Below are positions 56,091-64,000 of a stretch of DNA of 64,000 bases, piece by piece. The notes beneath the pieces were generated by a model. That model was not told the origin of the DNA. It ran no database searches and was given only the letters and a program-made list of their open reading frames with translations. Made by a program: the position numbers and the translations under genes. The DNA is from Closterium sp. Naga37s-1 (taxonomy: Eukaryota; Streptophyta; Zygnematophyceae; Desmidiales; Closteriaceae): assembly GCA_947471745.1 (NCBI GenBank), contig CANJKZ010001028.1, positions 1,272,501 through 1,336,500 on the forward strand, written 5' to 3'. Numbering within the stretch: the stretch's first letter is position 1; each line of letters begins with the position of its first letter.

Positions 56091-57295
56091 GCTTTGTCTG
56101 TACTGTGATCTCTATATATATATATACTTGCTTGTTTGTTTTGTTAGGTTGAGATCACCTTGCTGTTTGTATTGTCTATATATGCCTCTGCATTTGAACT
56201 GGCCCTGTGGCCCTTTGCTTGTGCTCAGACTGTGTGGTGACGTTGTGATCCACCCTGAGCTTGCTTTGCCTTTCTTGACTGGTCTTGTGACCCCTTGCTC
56301 TCCCCCACTTTGCCTATGGGGGTGTGTCAAACATTATCATATATGTTATTGATATGTAGGCTATAGTGGGTTAGCCTTTAGGGGGTACACAACTCTAGGG
56401 TTTCATATTTGTACTCTCATCTTTCATAGTTCAATCACTTCTTCATTCTGACAGGGTCGGAATGTGAAGGGAACCGAATCTGCAACACATCCGCCTGCTA
56501 AAGTAAAAATCGTTACTGCATTTTGAACACATTTCAAAATTGAAGTTTACGTGCGCTTATAATAAAACAAGTTTTTTCAGGGGGTGCGCTTATAATCGAG
56601 CAGCGGATATAAGCGCCATGCGCCAATTAAAAGCGCCAGGCGCTTATTCGAGGGTGGCGCTTATATCCGGGGTATGACGGTATATATACCTGCATGCTTA
56701 CACTTGCTAGGGTATGATCACTGCATTGTTTGTTCTCTTTATATAACACTGCATGTGAACTGGCGTTTTGCCCTTTGCTTGTGCTCGGACTGTGTGGTGA
56801 CTTTGTGATCCACCCTGAGCTTGCTTTGCTTTTCTTGACTGGTCTTGTGACCACTTGCTCTCCCCCACTTTGCCTATGGGGGTGTGTCAAACTTATATAT
56901 AGCTTACATTGTGTAGGTTGTAGTGGGGTAGCCCATAAGAGGTACAACCCAATTAGGGTTAGTACTTGTACCCAACTTCTGCTCGATGCATTTATTCTCG
57001 TTCACGCATTCCGACAGACCCTTCACTAACCGCATCAGAGGTTACACCATGCAACATGGTAACTGCCGAGAATGGCAATAGTCCCAGTTACTGTAGCTAT
57101 GTAATACAGTTAATAAGGGAATGTACCCCTTAGAGTACATCGCTAGCTAGTTTGCTATCCGTTGTACTCCTATCTTATAATCATCTTGTTCTCTTTCAAA
57201 TTTCATTGTAAACAAGGTCACTACAAGACTTCGGTGTCTTCTTATAACTTAGCAAGTCTTATCATGTCCACTACGATTCACGGATTATATCAACA

Positions 57296-57662
57296 AACTC
57301 TCCCGCAAGCGAGCTGCGGATATTGACCACCTTCCTTAAGGGGGGGGTGGGTAGTGTAAGTAATTTTCCTTATTCATTATCGGGGTTGACTGCTACGCAT
57401 ACAACCCCAACAATTCGGACTTCGCACGTTCGGCAGACATCCACGATAGCTTCGGCTCCTCCGCGTCGCCTTCAGCTTTCCGTCGCCAAACCTGCACCCA
57501 ACCTCGCTTCCCGAGGTTCCCTCCTAGCTAGGGTAGTCATAATATTATATCGCTCCTTCATTGTATTGTCAGTTCATTGAGTCACAGCCTTGTTATTCGT
57601 TATTCCTCTCTTTCTCTTTTACAACTCATAACATGATCCCTCAAAATACGGCAGGTGTAACA
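57296..57662 (+). repeat. End of outer gypsy G0: last codons, polypurine tract and 3' LTR
   Basis: LSRKRAADIDHLP followed by TAA (57337) closes the G0 frame. AAGGGGGGGGTGGG is a clear polypurine tract. The LTR starts TGTAAGTAATTTTCC at 57355. Its end is uncertain because the 5' LTR is outside the window; TGTAACA near 57662 or CATAACA near 57633 are candidate ends. The target duplication cannot be read. G0 lies about 310 bp upstream of the TOM5 start codon. Confidence 0.72.
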
Positions 57663-57975
57663 CCCTATTACGGCGGGTCGCGATTTAACGGACCTGGTTT
57701 GGTTAACGGGTTTCTGTACAATTGAATGCGAGTGAAAAAGGTTGGAGTTGGTGGAAACGCAGAACCGTTTCTAGACTGTACATACTGGACCGCGCTATAC
57801 TAACCTGGTATGTAAAGCCGTGATCCCGCCTTAGTTCAAACCCGCGCACTCGACAAGAAGACTTCCCTTAGCTCACACCGTTTCGCTATTCCTGTATAGC
57901 ACTCCTAATAAAACCCGAGTCCCTTTCGACCTTCCGCACCTAAATCACCTAAGCTCTGAATTACCTCAGCCCGCC
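57663..57975 (+). promoter_or_regulatory. TOM5 upstream region
   Basis: About 310 bp between G0 and the TOM5 start. It is AT/GC mixed and has no open frame of interest. TATACTAAC (near 57797) and AATAAAAC (near 57909) stand out, but neither can be called a core promoter with certainty. The context GCCATGG at the start codon is favourable for initiation. If TOM5 is expressed, its promoter must lie here or reach into the G0 LTR. Confidence 0.4.
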
Positions 57976-58666
57976 ATGGCCAAGGGTTACGTCGCATCCG
58001 CGAAGGCGTGGTTGGCAGCTCAAGTCAACGACGAAGAGCGGCTCGCCGCCAATCTGGTGCGTGCCGTGCCGCTTTCGACACCTCTCGCGAGCTAGATGCT
58101 TCGATGCGTTCGTGCGGCTGTGCGGGCGATCTAGTCTCGCTCCCAGCCTAGCAGCAGTTCCGCCTCGTACGCGGCTGCTACTTCACTGGGTCCGTGTCGC
58201 CCAGTTAGGAAAATCGAGATCGCATCCCGTGACTCGCTGTTCGATCGTTCCTGTGTCATCGATCCCCGGCTTTGGGATCGGATGCCACTCAGCCGCGGCT
58301 CAGCTGCTTTCATCGCGACGTTGTGAACGCCGTTCGTTTATGAGCGCCGTTCGTTATGAACGCAGCCGTGCGGGATTCCTGACTCGCATCTGGTTATTGT
58401 GGTCCCTGCCGTGTTCAACGTCGTTCCTCCCCATCCATCCCCCCTGCATCCCCCCTACATCCCCCCCTGCATCCCCCCTGCATCCCCCCTGCATCCCCCC
58501 TGCATCCCCCCCTGCATCCCCCCTGCATCCCCCCTGCAACCCCCCTGCCATCCCCCATGGCAACCCCGCCGTCATGTCGTATGTGCAGCGGCTGCTGAAG
58601 GCCGTGGCGGCGTTCGGAGGGGCCATCTTTCTCATGCGCAACTTCGGCGATGCCATGGCCATCTAG
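57976..58666 (+). CDS. TOM5: TOM5 homologue, mitochondrial outer-membrane import receptor subunit (two exons)
   Basis: A 52-residue protein from two exons, 57976-58056 and 58589-58666. Exon 1 encodes 27 residues ending NDEERLAANL and is followed by the donor GTGCGT. Exon 2 starts after the acceptor TATGTGCAG and encodes RLLKAVAAFGGAIFLMRNFG, then DAMAI and a stop. Plant TOM5 proteins are about 54 residues with the pattern DEEKxAxNxKLLRA followed by a membrane segment and a final RxxGDxMAI, and this matches throughout. Both exons join in phase 0. TOM5 is a small tail-anchored part of the TOM complex that helps pass preproteins into mitochondria. The acidic stretch faces the cytosol and the C-terminal segment spans the outer membrane. 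Confidence 0.93.
58425..58560 (+). repeat. C-rich minisatellite in the TOM5 intron
   Basis: About ten units of TGCATCCCCCC (11-12 bp, small variations) close to the 3' splice site of the 532-bp intron. It forms a pyrimidine-rich tract about 30 bp upstream of the acceptor and may serve as the polypyrimidine region, but this is inference. A long frame across it is an artefact. Confidence 0.85.
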
Positions 58667-59840
58667 CCATCCAACCGGAGTGATGTTGGCCGTCTAGCCG
58701 TGCAGCCGCCGCCATCTTGCCGTCCAGCCATCTAGCTGTCTAGCTGGCTAGCCGGCTAGCCAGCTAGCCCATTCGCCAACAAGCAGTCTAGCTGCTTGCG
58801 CATCTAGCCTGGGTGGGTTGGTTGTACGGTGTGCTGGGCTCTGGCAAAAGAGAAGCGCTCCCTAGTAGGGTGAACAGAATATGGGGTTAGGGTTTGTCAA
58901 TTTCAGGGTTTTGCCACTCCCTTTTTGTGTAAAATAATTTCCGCCACAGTATTTGCAGATCTGTACCACAGTTCAAACAGCCAGCTGGAAGAATGGGTGT
59001 GAAATTTTGTCTATGTCCTTCCAACATGCAGGGCGGGAATGTACAGGGCAGTGGAGTGGACTAACAGTACGCGGCCAGGCCCTCAGATTCACTTTTAGGG
59101 ATGTTGATGCATCAGGGACCCTGTGAAAAAAAGGCTGATTTTCAGTGTTCCTAAAAAAAACCCTGATTTTTCAGGGCCCTTCCAGAAAAAACCCTGATTA
59201 TTCAGGGTTCTTCAAGAAAAAACCCTGACTCAACCAACAATATATTTTCGACTTGACGACAGCCCAGGGTCTCAAACCGCAGACCTTACCCTCAGAAGAT
59301 CACTTGACTAACAACTGAGACACTACATGCTGATGACGATTAGTTTGCATTTAACTACAACAAATTGTTTTGGAGTACTGCTCATCTCGGGCATTTTTCA
59401 GGAAGGATTAGGAATGTGCATTCAGTGTACACTAAAAGGCTGAAAATTCAGTGTTAACTATGAAATGAAGTCTGAAAAAACAGTAACACAAAAATCTACA
59501 CACTGAAAAATCAGTGTAGGTACACAAAAGTAGGCTGAAAATCAGGATTTTCAGGGAAAAAATCCTGATATCGTAGGGCCTGCGACCCACAGGTTAGAGG
59601 AGCCTAACGAATGTACAGAACAGTGGAAGTACTTAGCACTTGAAGGTAGACCCGCTTTGATACAATCCACAGTAACAAAGCTGCTTCACATGGATAAATT
59701 ACAGCACACCACACCAGATGGAGAATGCAGGGGTGGACTGCATGTCAACAATCCACTCCATGCCACCATGGGTCAGACTGATGCCACGGGCTGAAGAGAG
59801 GTGCCGAGTTGGGGGTGGAGCTGGGTGGGGGTGCAGCGGA
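58667..59840. other. Non-coding region between TOM5 and the nucleoside hydrolase gene
   Basis: About 1.2 kb without a credible gene. Near 58680-58800 there are many CTAGC/CTAGCC words, including a near-palindromic run of GCTAGCCGGCTAGCCAGCTAGC. At 59140-59230 three AAAAACCCTGATT...CAGGGTTC units occur, and related short inverted words (CTGAAAAATCAG) recur at 59430-59570. On the minus strand 59265-59345 has a weak tRNA-like look. TOM5's 3' UTR and polyadenylation site must lie at the left side, but I cannot place them. Confidence 0.6.
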
Positions 59841-60187
59841 ATCATAGCTGCTGCCTCATAGCATGGGTGGGGCAGCATGGCGCAAGCAGAGTTGAGTTGT
59901 GAGATGCCAGGAATGAGAGAGACGATGCGAGTGAGGGGTGAGGTGACGAGGTTGAGGAGGGTGCGTGCGGGGATGAAGAGGGTGAGGAGGAGGGTGAGGA
60001 GGAGGGTGAGGAGGGGATGGTGGAAGAAGCACAGGTTGAGGCGTTGCTCTTAAGGACACAGGACTGGGAGCTGCTGCTTGTGGGGAGGAGGGGCGGAGGA
60101 GAGTCATTGCTGGACGAGGGGCACAGACACCACACCACAGGTATTCCCTCGCATTGCCACCACCAGCCCTCGCACCCACGCAGCAGG
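59841..60187 (-). other. Region just downstream of the nucleoside hydrolase stop codon
   Basis: Contains GAGGAGGGTGAG repeats (59970-60015) and, at about 60034-60135, a decayed copy of part of the last hydrolase exon. The minus-strand GTCTGTGCCCCTCGTCCAGC resembles the real GTCTCTGCCCTCGTCAAGC. The Pro/Ser-rich minus-strand frames here look like repeat artefacts. It probably includes the 3' UTR. Confidence 0.55.
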
Positions 60188-63100
60188 TTAGCAGGCCGGG
60201 TTCAAATGGGGAGCGGGAGGGACGGGGGCGGAGAGGCGTTGCTTGACGAGGGCAGAGACGGCATCAGCATCCACTGTGACCGCCACCCGCACTGGTGGTA
60301 TGCCACACCACGTTGTAGGGGTGTTCCATCTGGGTGCGCGGAGAGGGAGGATGATGAAGTGAGATCAAGCAGTCTGGCATTGTGCAGGTAAATGGCAATG
60401 GGGCACACCATGTTGTGGGACGATTCAACTGCACCACGAAAACAAAAACACCGAAGGGGGAGAAAGAGGTAAGAGCAGTGAGATTGTCATGTAATTGTGG
60501 CTTGCTCACCAAACACGTGGGTGCTTGGTCTAGTGGTATGATTCTCGCTTCGGGTGCGAGAGGTCCCGAGTTCGATTCTCGGAGCACCGTTTGTTTTTTA
60601 CTTCATTCGTTTTTCGGCTTTCCTTTTACCTCGCATGCTTCCCACTGCTTCTAAACCCTTAGCAGTCGCACTCTCTTGCTGCAAACTATTTCTTTTGCAA
60701 CCACAGATATCAGAGCAGCATAATACATCACATCACATCCACCCTTTTGGAAGGCACTCACACTTTGTTGGTGTTGTTTAGCAAAGTGAGTCCCTTGGTG
60801 ATGCCGTCGAGCTGCACGCGCACCACGCCCTCGTGGAAGGTGAAGAGCGAATCGTCCATGGCAGCCACCATGGTGGTGGGGTCGTGCAGGTACACCGCTG
60901 CAGCACGGGGCACATGGGCAGTAAAAGAGAAGAAAGAAAGGAGTGGGTGAGAAGAAAGAGGGAGGGAGGACAGGGGAATTCCTGATGCAACACCATGGTG
61001 GTGGGGTCGTGCAGTACGCTGGTGCACGGTGTCACACGGGGGGGAAAGGGAGGGGGAGGTGGAGGTTGTGATGTGGGCATTCGCAGTGCAGGCGTTGCTG
61101 GGTCATCCATCGTGGCTACCAGGGTGGTGGGGTCGTGCAGGTGCACTGCTGCCGCATGGGGCACAGGCGGGGAATCAGGGATGAGGGGATGAGGGGATGA
61201 GGGATGAGGGATGAGGGGTTATGCAGGTGCACTGCCGCACAGAGCACATTGGGGGGAGAGGAGTGGTGAGAGGCCAGAGGGCGTGACAGGGGAATCAATT
61301 ACGCAAGTCAGAGGAGGGTGGCAATGGGTTCTGCAATGGACTGATGTGCATGGAGGGTGGAGCAGCGGTGAGGGGAAATTAGGCAATTCGTGCGAGTTTT
61401 GAGTTGAGAAGCATTGAGAAGGGGGGGAACACGATGGGCTGGAATTGGCAGTGTGGACAGCTGAGTATTCTACGGCTGCCACAACAACGAGGTGGAAAGG
61501 GGTGGGGGGGGGTTGAGTGGGGAGGGTGTTTATGCAGGTGCACGGCTGTGGGGGGTTATGAAGTGGGAGGAGGGTTGGGGAAAGGGAGGCTTAACAGTGT
61601 AAGCTAGCGTTAAGGAACCATCCCCAGCGCACACCATCCCCAGCACACACCATCCCCAGCGCACCCCATCCCGCCACACACCATCCCGCCACACACCATC
61701 CCACCACGTACCATCCATGCCGTACGATTCCTTGTGGTAGCGGTAGTAGAACTGCGACGTGTCGTACAGGAAGCGCCCAAACGGCCCCTTGCTGTCTCTT
61801 ATGTCCTCCATGTCCCTCACTGCATGCACAGCACACGCCCACCACACACAAAACACATGCGATGGTACAGGACGTGGTAACCCAATGGCTGTAACGCATT
61901 GTAACGGTTGAAATTCATGGTAAGCCATACTTTGTGTGCGAGGCAACAGCATAAATTCACAGACTGTGTTGCAACCACCTGAGGAAGAACCTGGTATATG
62001 TTGGAACCACCTGAGGAGTGACCTGGTGTGCTGCAGTCACCTGAGAGGGTGACTTGGTGCGTGATGTTGATGCCTATGACTGTGCACTTGGCGCCACACG
62101 TGAACACCGCATCTGCTGCATCTGGGTCTCCAAATATCTGCGACGGGGGATACAGTCGATGGGGCATGGCATGGGGATGGATCATTTGGACGGATCATGG
62201 GAGTGCACGAAGAGCATTCGCATGGCAGTGAGAAGTCTGCAAATGAGGAAGGGTGCGAGGATGGCAGCAGTGAGCGAGAACCTTCACACCCACCCCAAGC
62301 CAACCCACGTACACCCTCCCTGCTGACATGCCACCTTTCCACTGCCTGTCAGGCATACCCACCTCCCACCGCCTCACTTTGCACCCATCAATCCTATTGC
62401 AGTCAGTGACAAGAATTGGGAACGACGTGAGTGGAAGAGAGCAGCAGAGGCACAGTGGAAGAGAGCAGCAGAGGCACAATGGAATAGCGTACAAGGGGTT
62501 GGGTGGGAGCTTTCTTTTTTCTTGCCACTCACATTGGCCCCACCATTCACATTGGCTTTGGCCGCTCACATTGAGTTTCAAGTCGACTCAAGCCTCAAAT
62601 CTCGCCACTCACATTCGCTTCAACACTCACATTGGCCCCACCATTCACATTGGCTTTGGCCGCTTACATTGAGTTTTAAGTCGACTCAAGCCTCAAATCT
62701 CGCCACTCACATTCGCTTCAACACTCACATTGGCCTCGGCCGCGGGGTTGACGTTCCCGTTGGTGAAGAAGGCGCCGCCCAGAACGACGATCTCCGCCAC
62801 GTGCTGGGGGAAGGTGGGGTCCAGCTGCAGGGCCTGAGGAGGGGAAGGGGGGAGAAAGGGGGGGGGGGAAGGGGAGTGGGTAGGGGGGCTGGGCTGAGTG
62901 CACAGCACAGAATGACGGTCTCTGCCACGTGCTGGGGGAAGGTGGGGTCCAGCTGCAGGGCCTGGGGGGAGGGGAGAGGGGAGAGGAAGGGAAAGCAGGC
63001 ACAGGAGATGGTGGTGAAGTGAATGGGGCCGGGCTCAATGCACCGGCCAGAATGATGATCTCCAGGAAAGACAGGCACAGCTGCAGCGCCTGGGGGAGTG

Positions 63101-64000
63101 AGGGGAGAGGAAGGGCAAGCAGGCACAGGATGGTGGTGGGGCGATGGGGGCTGGGCCGAATGCGCTGCACTGAAGGGGAATCTCTGGCACGTGCTGGGGG
63201 AAAGAGAGATCCAGCTGCAGAGGGATATGATGAGTGATGGGGGCTGGGCTGAATGCGCCGCCCAGAATAATGGTATCCACCACGGTTGGGGGAAGGAGGG
63301 TTCCAGCTGCACAGCACGGAGGGAGATGATGAGGGACAGGGGCTGGGCTGAAGGCGCCACCCAGAACGACATTGCTGGTAGGCTGCAAGAGGATGAGGGG
63401 TCACTCGCCTGTGCTGTTCATGCCATTCGCCTGTGGTGTCCATGTTTGAGGTGCACTTTCAGGTGTAGATTGAGGCGGCCCTAACATCACTCACCCTTGC
63501 TAAATTGGTCAGCGGGCCCAGGGTGAGTGAAACTGCAGTTTTGCGGGTTCTGGGCGACCATTTGAGACGCACTTTTGAAACTGCAGTTCTGCGGTGCCTA
63601 AAAACTTAGTCGCCTTGGCTAAATTGGTGAGGGGTCCCAGAGTCACCACTGTGTCCTGCGCGCGCGACTTTTGAGGGACTCAACGGGCGACTCAAGTGAC
63701 TTTTCAGGCTCCTCAAACCCCACCCTCTCACCCTCTCACCTTTGAGCAGGCCCAGTGCCACCACTGTGACCTGCCCGGGCGACCATTTGAGATGCACTTT
63801 TGAGGAGCAACTTTCAGGCGGCTCAAACCCCACGCACCTTTGCTACATTGGTGAGTGGCCCAGAACCACCACTGTGATCTGCTCAAACGACTTCTGAGGG
63901 GCAACTTCTCAGGTGGCCCAAACCTCACCCACTCACCTTGGCGAGGTTGGTGAGTGGCCCCAGAGCCACCACTGTGATCTGCCCGGGTGCCGCGCGGACC
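60188..64000 (-). CDS. URH1: Inosine/uridine-preferring nucleoside hydrolase, last six exons (5' end outside the window)
   Basis: Six exons on the minus strand join in phase: 63937-64000, 62729-62833, 62041-62137, 61712-61819, 60762-60897 and 60188-60329. Every donor starts GT and every acceptor ends AG. The product reads GQITVVALGPLTNLAK, then ALQLDPTFPQHVAE and VVLGGAFFTNGNVNPAAEAN (substrate-binding GGAF and NGNVN..AE motifs). Next come IFGDPDAADAVFTCG and GINITHQVTLS, then VYLHDPTTM (the HDP active-site motif), GVVRVQLDGITKGLTLL and VRVAVTVDADAVSALVKQRL. This matches plant URH-type hydrolases, which cleave uridine and related nucleosides to base and ribose in the cytosol. The N-terminal DTDxGxDD calcium site is beyond the window. 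The first exon's left edge could be 63937-63982, since CAG before ATCACAG could be an acceptor. Confidence 0.93.
60519..60590 (+). tRNA. tRNA-Pro (anticodon CGG)
   Basis: Reads GGGTGCTTGGTCTAGTGGTA...TTCGGGT...GGTTCGATTCTCGG-like arms typical of plant tRNA-Pro. The anticodon stem CTCGC/GCGAG encloses loop TTCGGGT, giving anticodon CGG. The T arm CCGAG-TTCGATT-CTCGG is perfect. The acceptor stem pairs at positions 2-7 (GGTGCT with AGCACC), but 1:72 is a G-G mismatch. A run of six T (60594-60599) is the Pol III terminator. The gene lies antisense in the last intron of the hydrolase gene and needs no intron of its own. Confidence 0.92.
60985..61560 (-). repeat. Decayed copies of the hydrolase HDP exon in an intron
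   Basis: Within the intron between exons 61712-61819 and 60762-60897, the exon start appears again. At 60988-61030 the frame gives DPTTMV. At 61097-61157 it gives AAVHLHDPTTLVATMDDP, with a CAG acceptor-like context. Shorter copies are at about 61211-61245 (AAVHLH) and 61527-61556. None continues into the rest of the exon, so they are partial duplications. Confidence 0.85.
61617..61711 (-). repeat. Short tandem repeat at a hydrolase donor site
   Basis: About seven units of CACACCATCCC(C/G) directly follow, in gene direction, the donor GTACGT of exon 61712-61819. In gene sense each unit reads GGGATGGTGTG and so resembles the exon-end/donor sequence GGATGGTACG. It looks like repeated copying of the splice-site region. 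Confidence 0.75.
62525..62728 (-). repeat. Tandem repeat of about 98 bp copying the donor site of exon 62729-62833
   Basis: Two units with a period of 98-99 bp, plus the real exon end. Each contains CACTCACATTGGCC, in gene sense GGCCAATGTGAGTG, which is the same exon-end and GTGAGT donor as the true exon. The gene therefore has up to three near-identical donor sites in a row here. Confidence 0.85.
62905..63390 (-). repeat. Five decayed tandem copies of the hydrolase ALQLDP exon
   Basis: Upstream (in gene direction) of the intact exon 62729-62833, partial copies are at about 62914-62972 (ALQLDPTFPQHVAETVIL), 63047-63092 (ALQLCLSFLEIIILAGA), 63163-63218 (LQLDLSFPQHVPEI), 63257-63312 (VQLEPSFPQP) and 63350-63385 (SNVVLGGAF). 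They decay with distance and most keep a CAG before the first codon. Confidence 0.88.
63485..63890 (-). repeat. Four decayed tandem copies of the hydrolase LTNLAK exon
   Basis: Copies of exon 63937-64000 are at about 63494-63535 (TLGPLTNLAR with GTGAGT donor), 63611-63655 (TVVTLGPLTNLAK), 63728-63775 (GQVTVVALGLLK) and 63832-63885 (QITVVVLGHSP, then stop). Each keeps part of the coding sequence, and spacing is roughly 105-115 bp, so a unit of exon plus intron edge was amplified in tandem. Confidence 0.88.

Larger units (their letters stand above)
49283..56453 (+). mobile_element. Copia element E, young but with frameshifts
   Basis: A 7171-bp element inside F with duplication GGGTC (49278-49282, 56454-56458). 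LTRs are 129 bp each (49283-49411, 56325-56453) and differ at one visible site. The primer-binding site TGGTATCAGAGC is at 49412 and the polypurine tract CTATGGGGGTG before 56325. It is the most complete member of the GC-rich group here, with all domains present but in at least four frames. Confidence 0.94.
49044..56680. mobile_element. Non-autonomous TIR (MITE-like) element F, split by copia E
   Basis: The ends read CCGTCATAATCGAG and, inverted at the right, CCGTCATACCCCGG. Both are followed about 8-13 bp later by ATAAGCGCC. Own sequence is 49044-49282 and 56459-56680, about 460 bp without coding potential. It splits a TA-rich stretch of copia D (GATCTATATATATACC in H), which suggests a TA duplication and hence a Tc1/mariner or pogo type, but the TA run makes this ambiguous. 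The right half has three GCGCTTAT subterminal repeats. Confidence 0.78.
45039..57016 (+). mobile_element. Copia element D, deletion derivative (hosting F and E)
   Basis: Inserted into copia C's 3' LTR with duplication GACCC (45034-45038, 57017-57021). LTRs are 45039-45150 (112 bp) and 56885-57016 (132 bp). The shorter one lost 20 bp between two GTACTTG-like words. The primer-binding site is TGGTTTCAGAGCAGG, and CTATGGGGGTG precedes the 3' LTR. The interior lacks the Gag C-terminus, protease, pre-integrase and integrase. It therefore looks like a non-autonomous derivative, or a copy with a large internal deletion. Confidence 0.9.
14289..57295 (+). mobile_element. Copia element C (hosting H, I, J, G1, D, F, E)
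   Basis: An old copia insertion in G0 with LTRs 14289-14745 and 44860-57295, the latter split by D. Flanks are ATCTC (14284-14288) and AACTC (57296-57300), a 5-bp duplication with one mismatch that fits its age. The primer-binding site is TGGTATGAGAGC (14746) and the polypurine tract GAAGGGGAG lies just before 44860. Its own sequence is only 14289 to about 17850, 43263-45038 and 57022-57295. The rest is later insertions. Confidence 0.87.

Noticed and set aside
58061-58666. 201-codon plus-strand frame covering the TOM5 intron
   Set aside because: It consists of intron sequence and a minisatellite. Only its last 25 codons are coding, as TOM5 exon 2.
59842-60179. Minus-strand Pro/Ser-rich frames as a possible separate gene
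   Set aside because: Low complexity from GAGGAGGGTGAG repeats, no recognisable domain, and located right after the hydrolase stop codon.
62905-63390. Set of mutually exclusive functional exons in the hydrolase gene
   Set aside because: The extra copies lose the GGAF and NGNVN motifs and change frame, so they cannot replace the intact exon. Decayed duplications fit better.
63098-63484. Plus-strand 128-codon frame near the window end
   Set aside because: Antisense shadow of the duplicated hydrolase exon pieces; no domain.

Overview
This is nuclear DNA of a streptophyte (green alga or early land plant). The evidence is a spliced plant-type TOM5 gene, a spliced plant-type nucleoside hydrolase, a plant-like tRNA-Pro(CGG), and dense LTR retrotransposons. 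One Ty3/gypsy element carries a cytosine-5 DNA methyltransferase domain. From memory such elements are known from the charophyte Klebsormidium, so a Klebsormidium-like alga is my best but unproven guess. No bacterial operons, CRISPR arrays or rRNA were seen.

Positions 1 to about 57660 form one nest of transposable elements, resolved here through target-site duplications (TSDs). The outermost element, G0, is a decayed Ty3/gypsy chromovirus that begins before the window and ends with a 3' LTR near 57660. Into G0 went three insertions: a minus-strand Ty1/copia composite A/B (516-11032, TSD CTATA), a TRIM-like element with a chimeric LTR (11584-12433, TSD CTAAT), and copia C (14289-57295, degenerate TSD ATCTC/AACTC). 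C's interior was hit by copia H (about 17851-43262). H was hit by copia I (21831-34145, TSD TGGAG) and by the methyltransferase gypsy G1 (35812-42703, TSD ACCTC). I was hit by copia J (25160-31648, TSD GTTCC), which is intact and very young. C's 3' LTR was hit by copia D (45039-57016, TSD GACCC). D was hit by a TIR element F (49044-56680, probable TA TSD), and F by copia E (49283-56453, TSD GGGTC). Two chains therefore reach five levels: G0>C>H>I>J and G0>C>D>F>E.

A, B, D, E and H are one related GC-rich copia group. They share short LTRs (about 105-133 bp), long GC-rich tandem-repeat leaders, a Gly-rich Gag with a stretched C-x13-C-x3-H-x4-C cysteine/histidine motif, and repetitive spacers between integrase and reverse transcriptase. 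Only J has a complete open polyprotein. The others are broken by stops, frameshifts or deletions, some of which lie in homopolymers and could be sequence errors.

From about 57660 to 64000 is host sequence. A two-exon TOM5 gene lies on the + strand about 310 bp beyond G0. After about 1.2 kb of non-coding DNA comes a minus-strand nucleoside hydrolase gene; its last six exons are in the window and the 5' part lies beyond 64000. A tRNA-Pro(CGG) gene sits antisense inside its last intron. The introns hold many decayed tandem copies of neighbouring exon pieces, the most unusual host feature here.
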